Source: Glebionis coronaria | Taxonomy: Eukaryota > Streptophyta > Magnoliopsida > Asterales > Asteraceae | NCBI GenBank assembly: GCA_025667525.1 | Contig: CM046882.1 | Span: 523,182,618-523,246,617 of the forward strand | Direction: 5' to 3' | Length of the DNA: 64,000 nucleotides | Shown here: piece by piece, positions 22,768-35,500 of the stretch | Layout of the letters: the number at the start of each line of letters is the position of its first letter | How positions within the stretch are numbered: position 1 is the first letter of the stretch | Position numbers and translations under genes: made by a program | Notes under the pieces: model-generated | What the model was told of the DNA's origin: nothing | Databases searched by the model: none | What the model saw: the letters and a program-made list of their open reading frames with translations, nothing else

Positions 22768-23652
22768 TGCTAAGAATGCGTTTAGTTGGGGCCTTGGTTT
22801 AAAAATGCGCGCATCATTGCGCAAATTGCACGCATTAATGCGTTGCATTCAAAATTTCGCATCAAGGTGACTAATGCAATGCCATCTCAGAATGCGTTCG
22901 CATTAAACCGCAATTCATCGCATTTGTGTAATGCTAGCAACGGTAGCAATAGTCGTAATCTAGTACTTAGGTCGTTTTTTTTTCAAATTTTAACCATTTA
23001 AAAGAGACCTGCATATTTTAATGGCTTTTTAAAAATAAGACTTGTTAGAAAAACATCTAAAATAAACACAATAACAAAAATATGATATCATGTATTTTGC
23101 TAAGTGTTTTTTTTGTCAAGCTTTATGGTCGATTTATTTGTTTTAAAATAGATTATACGCCTAATTTTAATATGCTACTAACTTAATTTGTACCTTTATT
23201 GCATTTACTTGGTACTGTAATAACTTTTGTACATTTTTTAATACTAACGCAACGCATCTAAATTACGCTCGCAATCGCATCACGTATCACGCAATGACTT
23301 TTGAGACCTTTAACGCAATTGATCGTAAAACGCAATTTTAAACCAAGATTAGAGAAAATACTTTTATTTATCATCAAATGTTTTATAAAAAAATAAGAAA
23401 AACAAAAATCACTTTTAAATCAATTTTTTTCAACAAAAAATTCTACAAAACACAAAGCATGCATTTTTCAACTTTGAAAGGAGAACTACAAAACACATTT
23501 CTTTTGTTATTATTGTTTTCCCTTGTTTTCTTGAGAATAAAAAACAATGTCACTTAAATAACATTTTTTATGTTTTGTGAAAAATCAAGTCCCTTTTTTT
23601 TACAAATCTAAAAACATACAACTATTTTTTTTCTCCAACTAAACGCACTCTA
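22768..23652. mobile_element. Nested inverted-repeat elements
   Basis: The outer ends are AATGCGTTTAGTTGGGG (22768) and, inverted, GAGTGCGTTTAGTTGGAG (to about 23652). Inside, 22790-23355 has its own ends CCTTGGTTTAAAAATGCG and, inverted, TCTTGGTTTAAAATTGCG, and is strikingly rich in GCATT/AATGC/CGCA words. The outer family recurs at 28705-29080. Confidence 0.6.
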
Positions 23653-23654
23653 AC

Positions 23655-24560
23655 GTGTTTACACTGAAGTAACAAAAGTTTCTCGCCGAAATTAAGTGGA
23701 AAAATGTTTGAACCTAAAAATTTGGCACACATTTGTGATGCAAGGCATGTGATACTATATTTCTTCCGAAGCTATCATGATGTTTCATTATTTAAGAACA
23801 ATCTATCTATATATTAAAAGAAAATACATTATTTAATATCAATAAAATTAGTATTATGTAATATCTTTAGACAAAAATGTCGCTACTTATTCATAGTTTC
23901 GAAATTCTACATCCTAAAAGTTAAAATTGTTAGAATCAAACGCCACCACAAAGTTGTGTTTAGCGTATCAAAAAATGAATAAGCTTGTGACAACTTAGGA
24001 GGTATTTGTATGTGCGTTATGGTAGAGATTATTTCTTTATCACGTTTTGAAAACATGAATAATCAATTTATAGTGTTTGAGAATCTTTTCTAAAAATCTG
24101 ATTATTTGCATTGTGGTATATTCAAAACGTGGTTTTTCATAATCTAAGGTGGTAATGCTTTTTAAAAATGCAAAAAATTAGTTTGCAAGTGACCTACAAA
24201 AAGTATGCATAACACTCATATTGCCTTTTGTTAATGCAATGATGCCTAAAAACGTTACTTGCATTTATTGGTCTCGCTTTGTTTTGATTACGACAATATA
24301 TAAAAACAAGCATTTACGAAAATAACGAAAAATGAATTCTTGAGTTCAAGTATTTTTCATTTCAACCATTATCACTTAAGGTATGCACAAACAAATTTTC
24401 ATCTTAATTAAATGATCAAGGATTTAAGTTTTCTTAAAACTCACTTTTTTATTAAACGTGACAAAGTTTTTTTTGTTAAACTTTATTTTTAAGAAAATGT
24501 TTTATTAAATTAAATATTTGAAAATTTGAAAATGACATATTGCATATGGTTTAAAAATAT
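23655..24560. other. AT-rich intergenic DNA, no gene seen
   Basis: No long ORF, RNA gene or clear terminal repeat. CTATCTATATATTAAAAG at 23805 resembles plant Helitron 5' ends but no matching 3' end was found. Confidence 0.45.
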
Positions 24561-25490
24561 CCATCAGAGATAAATATTCCACCAGATGCGACTACCCTAC
24601 TAAAAGACAAAAGGGCGCGGAGTCTACTCCCACGGTTCCTTAAATGCCTATGCGGCTCCTTATCAATAAGGAACCGCGGGCACCAATAAGGAATTGCGCC
24701 CAAAAATAGCCGTTGGGCTTTTGTCTTATAAATAGTGGACCATTCTTAGATTTTCTCTTCGTCTCTTTTGCACACAAAATTTCAGATTCAATCATACTTC
24801 TTAAATCATTCAAATCCTTGATTATTTGGTTGATTACTACTTGTTTAGAAGTGAATCTTTCTCCTCCTCTCCAAGTGCAAAAAGAAGAACACTTTCATCA
24901 TTGAAGTGTTGAGTCTACCTTAAGATCTATTGAAGATCAAGTTTTATTTATTCATTCTTGTGTTGTTGTGAAGATCCAAATAATTCTGTTATTTGGAAGT
25001 TGTGTTGTTGTGAAAATCCAAATAGTTGTGTTATTTGAAAGTAGTGTACGTTGTGTAGTTAATACTTAGTCCTTAAAGTATATTAGTGTAGATTGGTCCT
25101 AACTAAGATTAGGGCTCGACTTTTAGCTTAGAGTCGAAAATTGGTTAAGCGACGTGTACGGTTTCTCCGCCTTAAGGAGCTTGTTGATTAGTGAACTCTC
25201 GAGTAAGGAGTACTCGAGGAGTGGAGTAGGGACGAGGAGTGAGCTTCGTTGCCGAACCACTATAAATCCTTGGTGTTTGGTTTGATCTTTCTTTTCCTTA
25301 TCTTTTTACATTCATTATTCTTTACTTGCATATACGATTATTAGTTTAGTTGCACTATCCCTTTTCCATATTGTGTATAAGAAGATTTCACATATTTGCT
25401 CAAGTTTAAGTTTTTGAAAAGGATTTTTAAAAACCCACATTGAACAAGTATATTTAAGAAAATATTCTAACCCCCTTCTAGTTTCTACAC
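24560..25490 (+). repeat. Possible solo LTR
   Basis: Holds a good TATA box (CTTATAAATAGTGG, about 24724) after a paired GC-rich stretch (AAGGAACCGCGGG / TAAGGAATTGCGCCC). A leader with repeated TTGTGTTGTTGTGAAGATCC-like units follows, and later GAACCACTATAAATCCTTGG and AACCCCCTTCTAG. This style matches promoter-leader segments of plant copia LTRs. Neither LTR ends nor a target duplication could be fixed. Confidence 0.35.
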
Positions 25491-25844
25491 CTTTTCTATT
25501 TAATATTTTTATGCCTAATTAGAAAATCAAATGTCTAGTTTTATAATTTTACTTGTCAAGTTACAAAATAATAATATTTGCCAAACATTAAATACTAATT
25601 ATCTCATTATTGCGTTTTCATATATCATAATCAGTTTGAAAACAAAGAATCTATTTTCAATAAGAATCAAACACCCTTTTAAGTCAAATTTTCCTAAATA
25701 AAGCTAGAAGATGACCAAAAATATAACAAACACTATTGTTTACTTTAAGTCATTTTTTAATGCGCAAGTTTATGAGAGGTTTTTGAAGCATGAGTTTATT
25801 TTTTTTAATGTAAGTTATTTCTAAAATAAGTTTTACTTGATTTT

Positions 25845-26430
25845 AAAAGTAGGGATGTCAAAAAAAACTCGAACTCGATCGAGAAATTCAAAATTATTCG
25901 GGCGGGGTGAGGCATGCTTATCGGGTCACAGAGCGGGGTTGGAGCTTAAACGAGGATTTTTAATCGGGGTTTGAGGCGAAAGTGGGGAATAACATCTCGC
26001 TCCGCCTCGCCCGATTAATATATAGACATATATAAATATATATTTTTAGTATTGCAAAATTGTTATTATAAGAACTAGTTTAATGTTTAAGTTGTACTGA
26101 CATTTTGTAGTGTAACTTATTATTATTTATGCATAATATTTTCGTTAAAAACTTAATATGCCTTGTTTATAATTGATATTAATAAGTTTTAAAATTTTCA
26201 AATTATTGCTAGCATTTTAAATAGAATAATAAATGTGAAATAGTGTGGTATTGGTCGAGAATTGCACAAAAAATAACACCTTGATAAAATCTCCGATTAA
26301 TATAGACTGGTTTGGGGGAGTCTCACACCCCAACGGGACGCTCCAATTAAATCCCGACAAAATCGAGACATGTTTAAGATAACTTTATTAATCAGGTTCG
26401 GAGATGAGATGACCTCGTCTCGTTGTCATA
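25845..26430. repeat. Second copy of the dispersed repeat seen at 12730-14625
   Basis: This copy lacks the LINE and Stowaway insertions. It opens with GC-rich GGGCGGGGTGAGGC and CGCTCCGCCTCGCCCG segments and continues AT-rich, ending GTCGAGAATTGCAC...CCCGACAAAATCGAGAC. It serves as the uninterrupted reference for the nested copy. Confidence 0.6.
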
Positions 26431-26602
26431 TCTACTAGAACATATAAAAAAAACTACTATATAAAATGTTTCCTAATAATTATATTAAAAAAAACTTTAA
26501 TACATACTTTAAGAGTACAAGATATGGTCTTAAGCCATGCCAAAAAATGCTATTTTTTGTCATAACATCAACACAAACAAATGTCTCATTCGTTAACACT
26601 AA

Positions 26603-26996
26603 AGGGTCGTTTGGTTCATTGAATGTTTATGATGTAATTGTAAATTGTTAAAAAAATTGTAATTTGCATTAATTGTAATTTGAAATTTAAAAATATGTAA
26701 TGTGTTCGGTTGATTTAATGTAATGTAATTGAGTATTAATATTGAATAATTAATATGGAATACAAAGAATAACATTTATGACATATTGGGTTATTTATGT
26801 AAATTTGTGGTAATTACATTGTAATATGCAAATTCCTTCCTAAAAGCCATGTAATTTAGATTACATAAAAAAAGGTAACCCCATGTAATTCAATTAATTT
26901 CAGTTACATCAATTATCCAACCAAACACATAATATGTAATTAATTTAAATTACAATTATATTAAATTACATCGAATTCGATCAAACAAACACCCCA
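26603..26996. mobile_element. MITE with GGGTCGTTTGGTT ends
   Basis: Left end GGGTCGTTTGGTTCATTGAA, right end inverted GGGGTGTTTGTTTGATCGAA. The interior is dominated by TGTAATTTAAAT-type words in both orientations (ATGTAATTGAG / TTCAATTAATT), giving a foldback. Ends of this style are typical of hAT-like MITEs; the duplication is not clear. Confidence 0.6.
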
Positions 26997-26999
26997 TAA

Positions 27000-27584
27000 G
27001 TTTTTTTTGATGTTATAAGGGTAGACCTACTTATTTTTTTTAATTTATATTTTTGTTAACTTAAGTAAAAATGCATCAACTTAAAAAAATGTTTATAAAC
27101 TAAAAAGAATACATTAATTTATATTGAATGTATATAATTTGAAGCTTATATGATTTCTTTTAAGTTATACTGTATATAAAATAAAATGTATAGGTATGTA
27201 TTTATACAAAAAAGGCTTAAAAGCTGCAAAATTACCCTTCCCAACGGCTAGTAATTTTCTTTTAACTTTTTCGCGAAAACGTGACGTAACCACGACGACG
27301 TGACAACCTAAAACGTAAAACGGGATGTGGTTGAGGAGTGGCTCGCCGAGCCTATGTGGCATGCTCGTCGAGCTTCACCGCCCCTCGCCGCCACCCCCAC
27401 CCCCTATTCTCTGTGTATTCGTCGTTGCGCCGACGAGAGGGCAAAGAAGAGGGATATTGTATATAGCTGTTGCAACGGTCAAAATATTTAAAAAATATAT
27501 TTTTTTAAACATTTACCATTATATATATCCCCTATTTTAACACTTTTAACAACATATATATTTTCCAAATCAACAAATAATAGT
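27000..27584. other. Intergenic, AT-rich with one GC-rich patch
   Basis: 27300-27450 is GC-rich (CGCCGCCACCCCCACCCCC) inside AT-rich sequence. No gene is recognised. The following ORFs may belong to the same unit. Confidence 0.35.
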
Positions 27585-27898
27585 ATGACTTATTCAGTTC
27601 CACACACTTTTGATCAAATCAAAACATTTGTTGATAAACTAATTAAAGAAGACATCGTCCGACAGAAAGCGATTGAGGATTTAGCCCTCAAATTTGAAAG
27701 TGCATCCATTGTTAAAGATGATTTGCAGAAAGCATATAAAGAATGCACCGATATTCCAAAAGAGTGGCGTGGTTCGATGATCAAATTTTAAAAAAAGAAT
27801 CCGACAAAGACTATGAGATACATGACGCCTTGTTTGAAAAAGCCGTTAAAATCGAAAGACAAATGGAATTTAAGAAGGAATGGGTGAGAGAATTTTAA
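27585..27898 (+). pseudogene. Unknown small protein, charged helical, broken
   Basis: MTYSVPHTFDQIKTFVDKLI... to a stop at 27789-27791. One frame over, an Asp/Lys/Glu-rich continuation (KESDKDYEIHDALFEKAVK) runs to TAA at 27896-27898, so a one-base change near 27790 probably split one ORF of about 104 codons. High Lys/Glu content, probably alpha-helical. I do not recognise a domain. The style and setting suggest a transposon-borne gene. Confidence 0.4.
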
Positions 27899-28040
27899 TT
27901 ATGGTGTTTGTAATTTTAATTTCCTTGTTGTAATTTTCCAACGGCTATGTATTTGTCTGAATTTTCCAACGACTATGTTTTCTCTATAAATACTACTTCC
28001 AATTGCTTTAATTTTCTCATATAAAAACCCTACCCTCAAA

Positions 28041-28439
28041 CATGTCTCAAGAAAACACTTCTGGAAATAAGAAACAAAACAAACGAAAAACAACTTGAAG
28101 CAACCCATCGACATCGGAAAAAAGTACTTGAATCAGTCCCCATACAACCTTACCCAAACCCGATAGATGGGATCATCAGTTCCTACTATTGATGGTCTAC
28201 TTGACGAACCAAACAACCTTGTTGAAGAATACGAGGTACCTGCTGAATTTCGTCTTACGGATGAACTAGAACGTCAAATGCTTTTTGATAAAGAAACATT
28301 ACGAGAAACCTTAGCAGAAGAAGCAATGTCCGAAAAAGAGTTGAATGAGCAAATCAAGAAAGAAAGAGCTAAGTATATGTTGTTCAAGTGAGGATTTTCA
28401 GAGGACGTATCTGATTCGGATTACGACATAAATGAGTAG
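28041..28439 (+). pseudogene. Unknown acidic protein, broken ORF behind a TATA box
   Basis: A TATA box (CTCTATAAATAC, about 27982) precedes MSQENTSGNKKQNKRKTT, stopped by TGA at 28095-28097. A downstream frame (28167-28391) continues with LLDEPNNLVEEYEVPAEFRL and repeated Glu/Ala/Leu helix, and in the next frame an acidic SEDVSDSDYDINE end. Two frame breaks and one stop. No family recognised; possibly a transposon-associated gene of this plant lineage. Confidence 0.4.
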
Positions 28440-28704
28440 TTTATTTTTATTGTTGGGTGTTCTAAATTTTTGTAATTTTTTTCATATCGTATTTTAAAAT
28501 TTCGTATTCGTATTTTTATTTAAATATTTGTAATTTTAATTTGGATGAAATGAATTTAAATTTGTGTGAAAATAAAAATAAAAAGAATAAAAGATAACAC
28601 TGAGACAAAAATAGAGAGAGATCGATTCTCCACAACAAAAGAATGTGATTCGTAATGATGTGACGCTGATATAACAGCTGTAAAAACAAAATAAAAAAGC
28701 TGAG

Positions 28705-29080
28705 ACTGCGTTTAGTTGGATGGAAAACACCCTGTTTTCTACAAAATGTTTTCTAAAAAATAAAGAAAACAAAAAACGCGTTCAAATCATCGTTTTCTAG
28801 AAATATTTTGTAGAAAAATGCAAAATTCATGTTTTACCCTTTTGCACACAAAATAAAAAACTCATTTTTTTTTATGTTTTTTAAATTTTCCTTTAGACAT
28901 AAAAAATTTATTTCTCCATTTGTTTCTTTTATAATTTTGGAAAATGAAAAACACAAATTTTTCCAACTAAACGTGTATTCTAAATTTTTAAGTGTTTTGT
29001 GAATTTTTTTTTTTTTTTTTCTACAAAATAAAAGTTAGAAAATAATAAAAAATGTTTTCCAACTAAACGCACCCTTAGCA
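28705..29080. mobile_element. MITE with TGCGTTTAGTTGG ends
   Basis: Left end ACTGCGTTTAGTTGGATGG, right end inverted GGGTGCGTTTAGTTGGAAAA. The arms are rich in GAAAACA/TGTTTTC. Same end family as the outer element at 22768-23652. Confidence 0.65.
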
Positions 29081-29556
29081 TCTCCATAATACACTTCGCT
29101 CTAACAACATGCTTTTATCAACCCACTTCAACAATAGCCTCATCTCTTACTGGTATTATCATGCCATTAGTAATTTAATACGAGTAGTACAATCTTTCAT
29201 CACAAGTTTTGAATGAAAATTTCTGATGAAAACACTCTACATGCGACCAAATCACACACTCTTCACAAGCCAAAGTCAATCACACTCCCAAAACCACTTC
29301 TTCCACACCCAACCATCCTTCACCTCATTGTACATTACGCTACAAAACCTGTACATATTCTGTCAAAAGCAATCTCAACTCCACACCTACATAAGAAAAC
29401 TGTCATACACACTTATTAAAAAAAACCCAAACAAAACCAAATCAAACAAATCCCCATCTCTTTCATCTCCTTCTTCTTCTTCTTAAAAACCAAAACCAAA
29501 ATCATACAAATTATGTTATAATTTTATAAAAAAAAACCCAGATTTTTATAAAAAAA

Positions 29557-32500
29557 ATGAGGGTTTCGTTTAAGGTATCCAAACAAGGTGCAAGGTTTCA
29601 CCCCAAACCCAAACCTCAAACCCTAACTGCTTCTTCTTCTTCTGCTGCTTATCAAATTCAAAATGAAGACGCTGATGGTTTTAATGGAATTATTAATAAC
29701 AAATTGTCTATTTCTAAACCTAAGGTACGTTCGATTTTCTAATTTTTGTTTTTTTTAATAGTTTTTATTTGAAATAGGATTTATATAAACGAGCAACAAC
29801 TGCACCGCTAGCACTATTTATGCATTCTTAATAAAATAAGCATATAGTCAAATTACGCTATTTCCTTAAAAGTACGATTTATAAGCCTCAATTTTGTAGC
29901 TTATCTTGAGACTTATGGGCTTATGTAAGTTTATCATATCATAATAAACTTATATAAGCCCATAAGTCTCAAAATAAGCTACAAAATTGAGACTTATGAA
30001 ACATAAGCCGTTTCAGAAGACTCGTGGGCTTATGCACGTTTATTACGATATTAGAAACTTAAATAACCACGTAAGTCCCAAAATAAGACAGAAAATAGGG
30101 GCTTATGAAATATAATCAGAAATCAAATAAGAGCGCACATATAAACAGAAACAAACACCCCCCTTTTTCATTTGTTTTTCGGTCTATACGCATTTTCTGT
30201 ACAAAATAATCATAATTCAAATTACACCATTTCCTTATAAGTACTTATTTTTAACCACCTTTTAAGTATTTATTTATAACTAGAAACATAAGCAATCCTA
30301 AATCCTGAATACTAAACACCCGGCCTTCGGCCGGGTGTTTGGGATTGCTTATCTCTTGTGCTTATGCTTCTGCTTATAAATAACTACTTTTAAGGCGATT
30401 AAAAATAAGCATTTTTAGGAAATAGTGTAATTTGAATTATGGTTTATTTTGTACAGAGAATGCGTATAGACTGAAAACAAATGAAAAGGGGGTGTTTCTT
30501 TCGGTTTATATGTGGCTAATGGACTTATTTGAGTTTGGGTTATATTTCATAAGTCATAATTTATGGCTTATTTTGAGACTTATGGGCTTATATAAGTTTA
30601 TCATATCATAATAAACTTATATAAGCCCATAAGTCTCAAAATAAGCCACAAAATTGGGACTTATGAATTATAAGCTTAAATTACATAAGCTCATAAGCCC
30701 GCATATAAGCCGAAACAAACACCCCAGAAAAAGGATTTTCTAGGAATTTTCTGTGTAGTCAATTTGTAACGGGTTTTAGTTTAGATATGATGGTAAATTG
30801 TAATTTCTAGTTTCATCTAAAAATAAGCCCTTTGAAATAAGTAGCTGCATACATGCTTATTAGAAACTGCTTATTTTGCCTTAAAGTACGTAGATAAGCA
30901 GAATGAGGGGCTGTTTGATAAAACATAACCATTTAGCACTCAACGATTCATAGATTTGAATGATTAAAAGACTCTCTATGAATCTCTTTTTGTTGTTTGA
31001 ATACTGTTCTGAATGGATAATCTGAGTGAGAAAAATTACCATATCAATTTTCATTATTTGCAATTAAAAAAGGTCACCTTTGTGTTCAAATAATTTTTGT
31101 GTACATTGAATCGTTATTTTCTATTAATATTAGGGAACTACAAGAATCAAAACATTCCATTAATCTTGAAATTTCAAAGTAGTACACAAACGTTTATCTA
31201 TTATATTATGGCCAATTATGTGTTAAAGTATAGTATACAAATGCAAATGCTAATATACACATATAATAGTAATATCACAATTCACATCATCACGTATTGG
31301 TGATGAAAGAAAAAGTCAAAGGAGTCGATATAAAATATGGCGCTGAATGATTTTGCACGTATTTGTTGAGGAATGTTGAAATCTTCATCCAGAGGTCACT
31401 TTTCATTTTTATCAAACACACTTAATATTGTACGATTAAGCATTCAGTACTGAACCTTTCAATTAAGCGCTAATCAAACAGCCTCTGAGATTTGATCACC
31501 TAAACACCTATCTGTTTAAAAAATGATAAGATTAGCAAATCCCGAACACCCTCTATAAAAGAAATGATGTCTTTCCTAATATGGTTGAGTTAAGGCACCT
31601 AGACAGTTGAAATGCTTAACAACAACATGGACAGACCTTAGTGCCATCCCAAAAATTCGAGGTTTTACTTATATTTGCTTAAAAGAGATACAACTTCAGT
31701 TCGCTAAAATTAACCGATATAGAACTCGGCCCTCCTAATAAATTCTCCCAAGTTCCATCTGTGCTTAACTATACATTATGATATGTTTATAGGTTACTGA
31801 TGTGACTGAAGGTGGCGAGGACGATAATGCTGTATTTTCAGGTATCTTGCAAAAATGTTTACTTGCATTGTGGTTGTGGTTTTAGCATATTTGCTAATAG
31901 TATTTTTTACTTTTGTGTTTTGCCAGATGCGGATATTTCTTTCTTTATAAACTTGTTTCCTGATGGTTATTCAATTGGGAATCCCTCTGAGGTTTGTTGT
32001 ATATTGTGTTAAGTTTTCTGTTTAAATATACGGAAATTTGAGTGCGTTTTGTTTTTTAGTGTTGTTTTTAACTAGCTTTGTCATCTTTTTAAGAGTCGGG
32101 CTGGGCTTCAAGCTGCTGTACAAGATGATCCGAAGTTTTTGCATCCATATGATAGGACATCAGAAAGCCTATTTTTGGTAAGCTACAGTTTTCACACTTG
32201 TTTACACTTATATTTAGTTTGTATGACATTTGCAATGAGTGATTTGTGTTTAATCGCATATTTTACTCCTGTATTTGAAGTCTATTGAGCGTGGCTTGTT
32301 ACCTGCTGATTTCTTGGACGACATACCATGCAAATATATTAAGGGGGCAGTTGCTTGCGAGGTAAGTAATCATATTAGTTAAAACTTAATATAGGCAAGC
32401 TATATGATAACAGAGATGGAAAACCTAAAATGAACGGGAAATATTGCAGGTGCGGGATTACCGAAATTGTGGTACTGAATCAGGAGTTAATAATGGTTCA

Positions 32501-35500
32501 TGTGCTGATTTATCAACTCCTACCACAACCAAAATACGTCTTAAGATGTCATTAGAGAACGTGGTGAAGGACATTCCTTCGATTTCTGATAGTTCTTGGA
32601 CTTACGGTGATTTAATGGTAAGCATTATTTATTACTCCGTATGAAGTATGATAAATCTTCACATGAGAATATAAGACAATCTGACGTTTAATCAAATGGG
32701 ATTTTAGGAAGCTGAGGCCCGTATATTGATCGCCCTACAGCCGAAGCTTAATCTTGACCCGACACCTAACTTTGATCGACTCTGTAAAACTCCAACTCCC
32801 TCAAAGGTAGGCGCTTGTAACTTCTTAATTATCTTGATGGTGTGGAGCTTTATTTTCTGATTTATTTGCTTTTCAGCTAAACCTAAATATTCGGGATCTC
32901 CGACGGAAGAGGTTGAGGCTGATGTATGGTTCTGATCATCCAGTCCAAGGGAAGAAGGTTTGCATGGAAAACTCAAATTCAGGACCAATTGTGCAGCAAT
33001 CTGATCTTGTGAATATGACTACCCAAAATGTGGGTCCTAGCAATATGGTTTCATCTGTTCCAGCATCACCTTCACTCTCGTATCAATCAAAATATCAAAT
33101 GGGTGCTGGAAACTCGAGAGTTATGCAGGATCACGGGTCAGACATGATGATGAACGCATATGGTGAGGCTAAGAGGGAGAACCAAGATGGACAGTTGTCA
33201 CCTATGACCAACTTGAGTAAAAGAGCTAGGACAAACTCCATGGGTCTCGATGGTGCCCAACAACAACCGCAACAACAGATGGATGGATTTAACACACCTG
33301 AATCTCAGTGGAAGAATTCACTCTTGCAGCAACAGCAGCAGCATTCGATGGTGAGAGGGGGTCAGTTAGCTAACACTGCTGGTGTTCAAAAGTATCCGTT
33401 TGATGGTAGTTTCAACCAGGATCAATTTACAATGGGTCAATCAGGAATGAGATACAATCTAAAACAAGAGCCTGACACTGAGATAAATCGGAATATGCAT
33501 ATGGTGGATTCAGATGTTGACCCGCGATTGCAGCAGCAACAGAGGATGACTCAGCAGTTCCCACGATCCAGTTTCCCGCCTACCCCATGGAACAATCTGG
33601 ATAATTCTAGGAAAGAGGAACAGTTTCAGAGACGGAAATCAGCACAAAGTCCCCGCGTCTCTGGTGGTGCGTTGCCTCAGTCTCCATTGTCATCAAAATC
33701 CGGAGAGTTTTCTAGTGGGTCTATGGGAGGGCAGTATGGCGTAGGGGCAATGGGATCATCCCAAAGGGACAAGTCAGCTGTGACTTCAGTTCCTACAGTT
33801 GGTGGTGCAGGTGCGGGATCAATGACTTCTAGTGCTCAAATGGCGGCCAGGAGGACTACCTCTCTCCCAAAAACCCCTGCCATGAGTGGGGTAGGATCTC
33901 CTGCTAGTGTAGGTAACATGAGTGGACCCTTCAACGCCACCAGTCCACATGTCGGAAAGGAGGCTGATAAAAGCATGCGTGAGAAGTTCTCCAAAATCGA
34001 GATGTTGACTGTCAAGTATGATTATTTTCATAATAGTACTTTCCTTTTAGTGTTGTCTTTACATATATCAATGTTGTGCATGATTAATTAATTATACTTT
34101 TGCAGGTACCAACTCAACAACAAAAAGAACAAGGTTGACGAGTACAAAAATACTACATCATTTCCTGCTCAGCAGCTGAATAATTGTCTATTCAATGATC
34201 AAAATAACGAGATTCCCAAAGACGAACCCTGTAAAATGCCTCTGTCCAAGTCGCTTGTGGGAGGGAGCATGAACGTTTGCAAGACCAGAGTTTTGCATTT
34301 TTTGCAGAGTGAACGTGTACTCCAAGGTTTGTTTGTTGGAGTATAACCCAATATGTTTACTTTATTTGAACATGAACTTTAACTGATTATTTATTCTCGA
34401 CTAATATCCCAGGAAATGGGTTCTCACTTGTGCCGAAGTCGCGAACTAGAATGATCTTGTCAGAGAAGCGAGATGATGGTACTGTAGCAATGCATTATGG
34501 TGAACATGATGAATGCGATTACTTGGCATCAGAAGAATGCCTTCCTACTCTTCCAAATACTGTGAGTTTCCTCGTCGATTTTTGATCTTGAATATAAAAG
34601 TTTATAGTACAATAAGCTTTCCCTTATAACCGTGTTTTAACTTTGTGTAAATCAGTGGGGCTGATTGCATAAAAATGCAACTAGCTTGTATGAAATTTAT
34701 ATCTAGGGTTATAATATACATATTTAAGTTCCTCCAAAGGTACAAACTTTCAGATTGTTTCTATTTTGGGTAATCAGAAAACCCTGACGTAGAAAAATTG
34801 GAAGCTGGTTACCTTAAAACATAGCAAGCAAATGAAAGTTGATTACCCAAAATATGAACTTAAAGTTTCTTGCCTTAAATAAGAACTCTTGAAAGTTTGT
34901 ACTTATATATTACAATCGGATAAAAGTTTTATGGAACTTCTTTACCTTTTAATGCAGTTCTAACCCAAAATATGCATATACATTGTATTCGTTGAATTTA
35001 CTGATATTTTCTGACTTTTCATTTGACTTGATGTTATAGCATGTTGCGGACTTGCTTGCAGCCCAATTCTGCACACTGGTATGAAGCTCAAAGTTAAATT
35101 TGGGGATTTTATGGATAATCTACACATTTTATCTCGTATGCAGATAATAATACCATGATCTGTTTGTGCAGATAGTACGCGAAGGTTATCGTGTTGATGG
35201 CGATCATCTCCAGCCAAAACCAATCAACCCACTTCGTTCTTCTGGTGACCAGCCTAACAATAATAATGCATCTGGGATATTATCCCCTAATTCTGATATC
35301 CCAGAAACCGTTTCAGGCCAACCATCTAATGAAGTTGCAAAACCAAGTGACAGTGGAACAAATAATGGGTCAATGATGTCGTCCCAGAACATGCCATTGG
35401 CAGGTGCACGGATGCATCCTCCTACAAACATGCAAATCCCTCAAGGCGGGGTGTCGATGCAAGCATCAAGGCCTATGCAATCTGAGTCACAACCCTCTTT

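Noticed and set aside
21408..23822. Helitron between the GGGTACCC hairpin and the TCTATATATTAAAAG word
   Set aside because: The order and orientation are wrong for one element, no CTRR end lies at the right distance, and no Rep/helicase is present.
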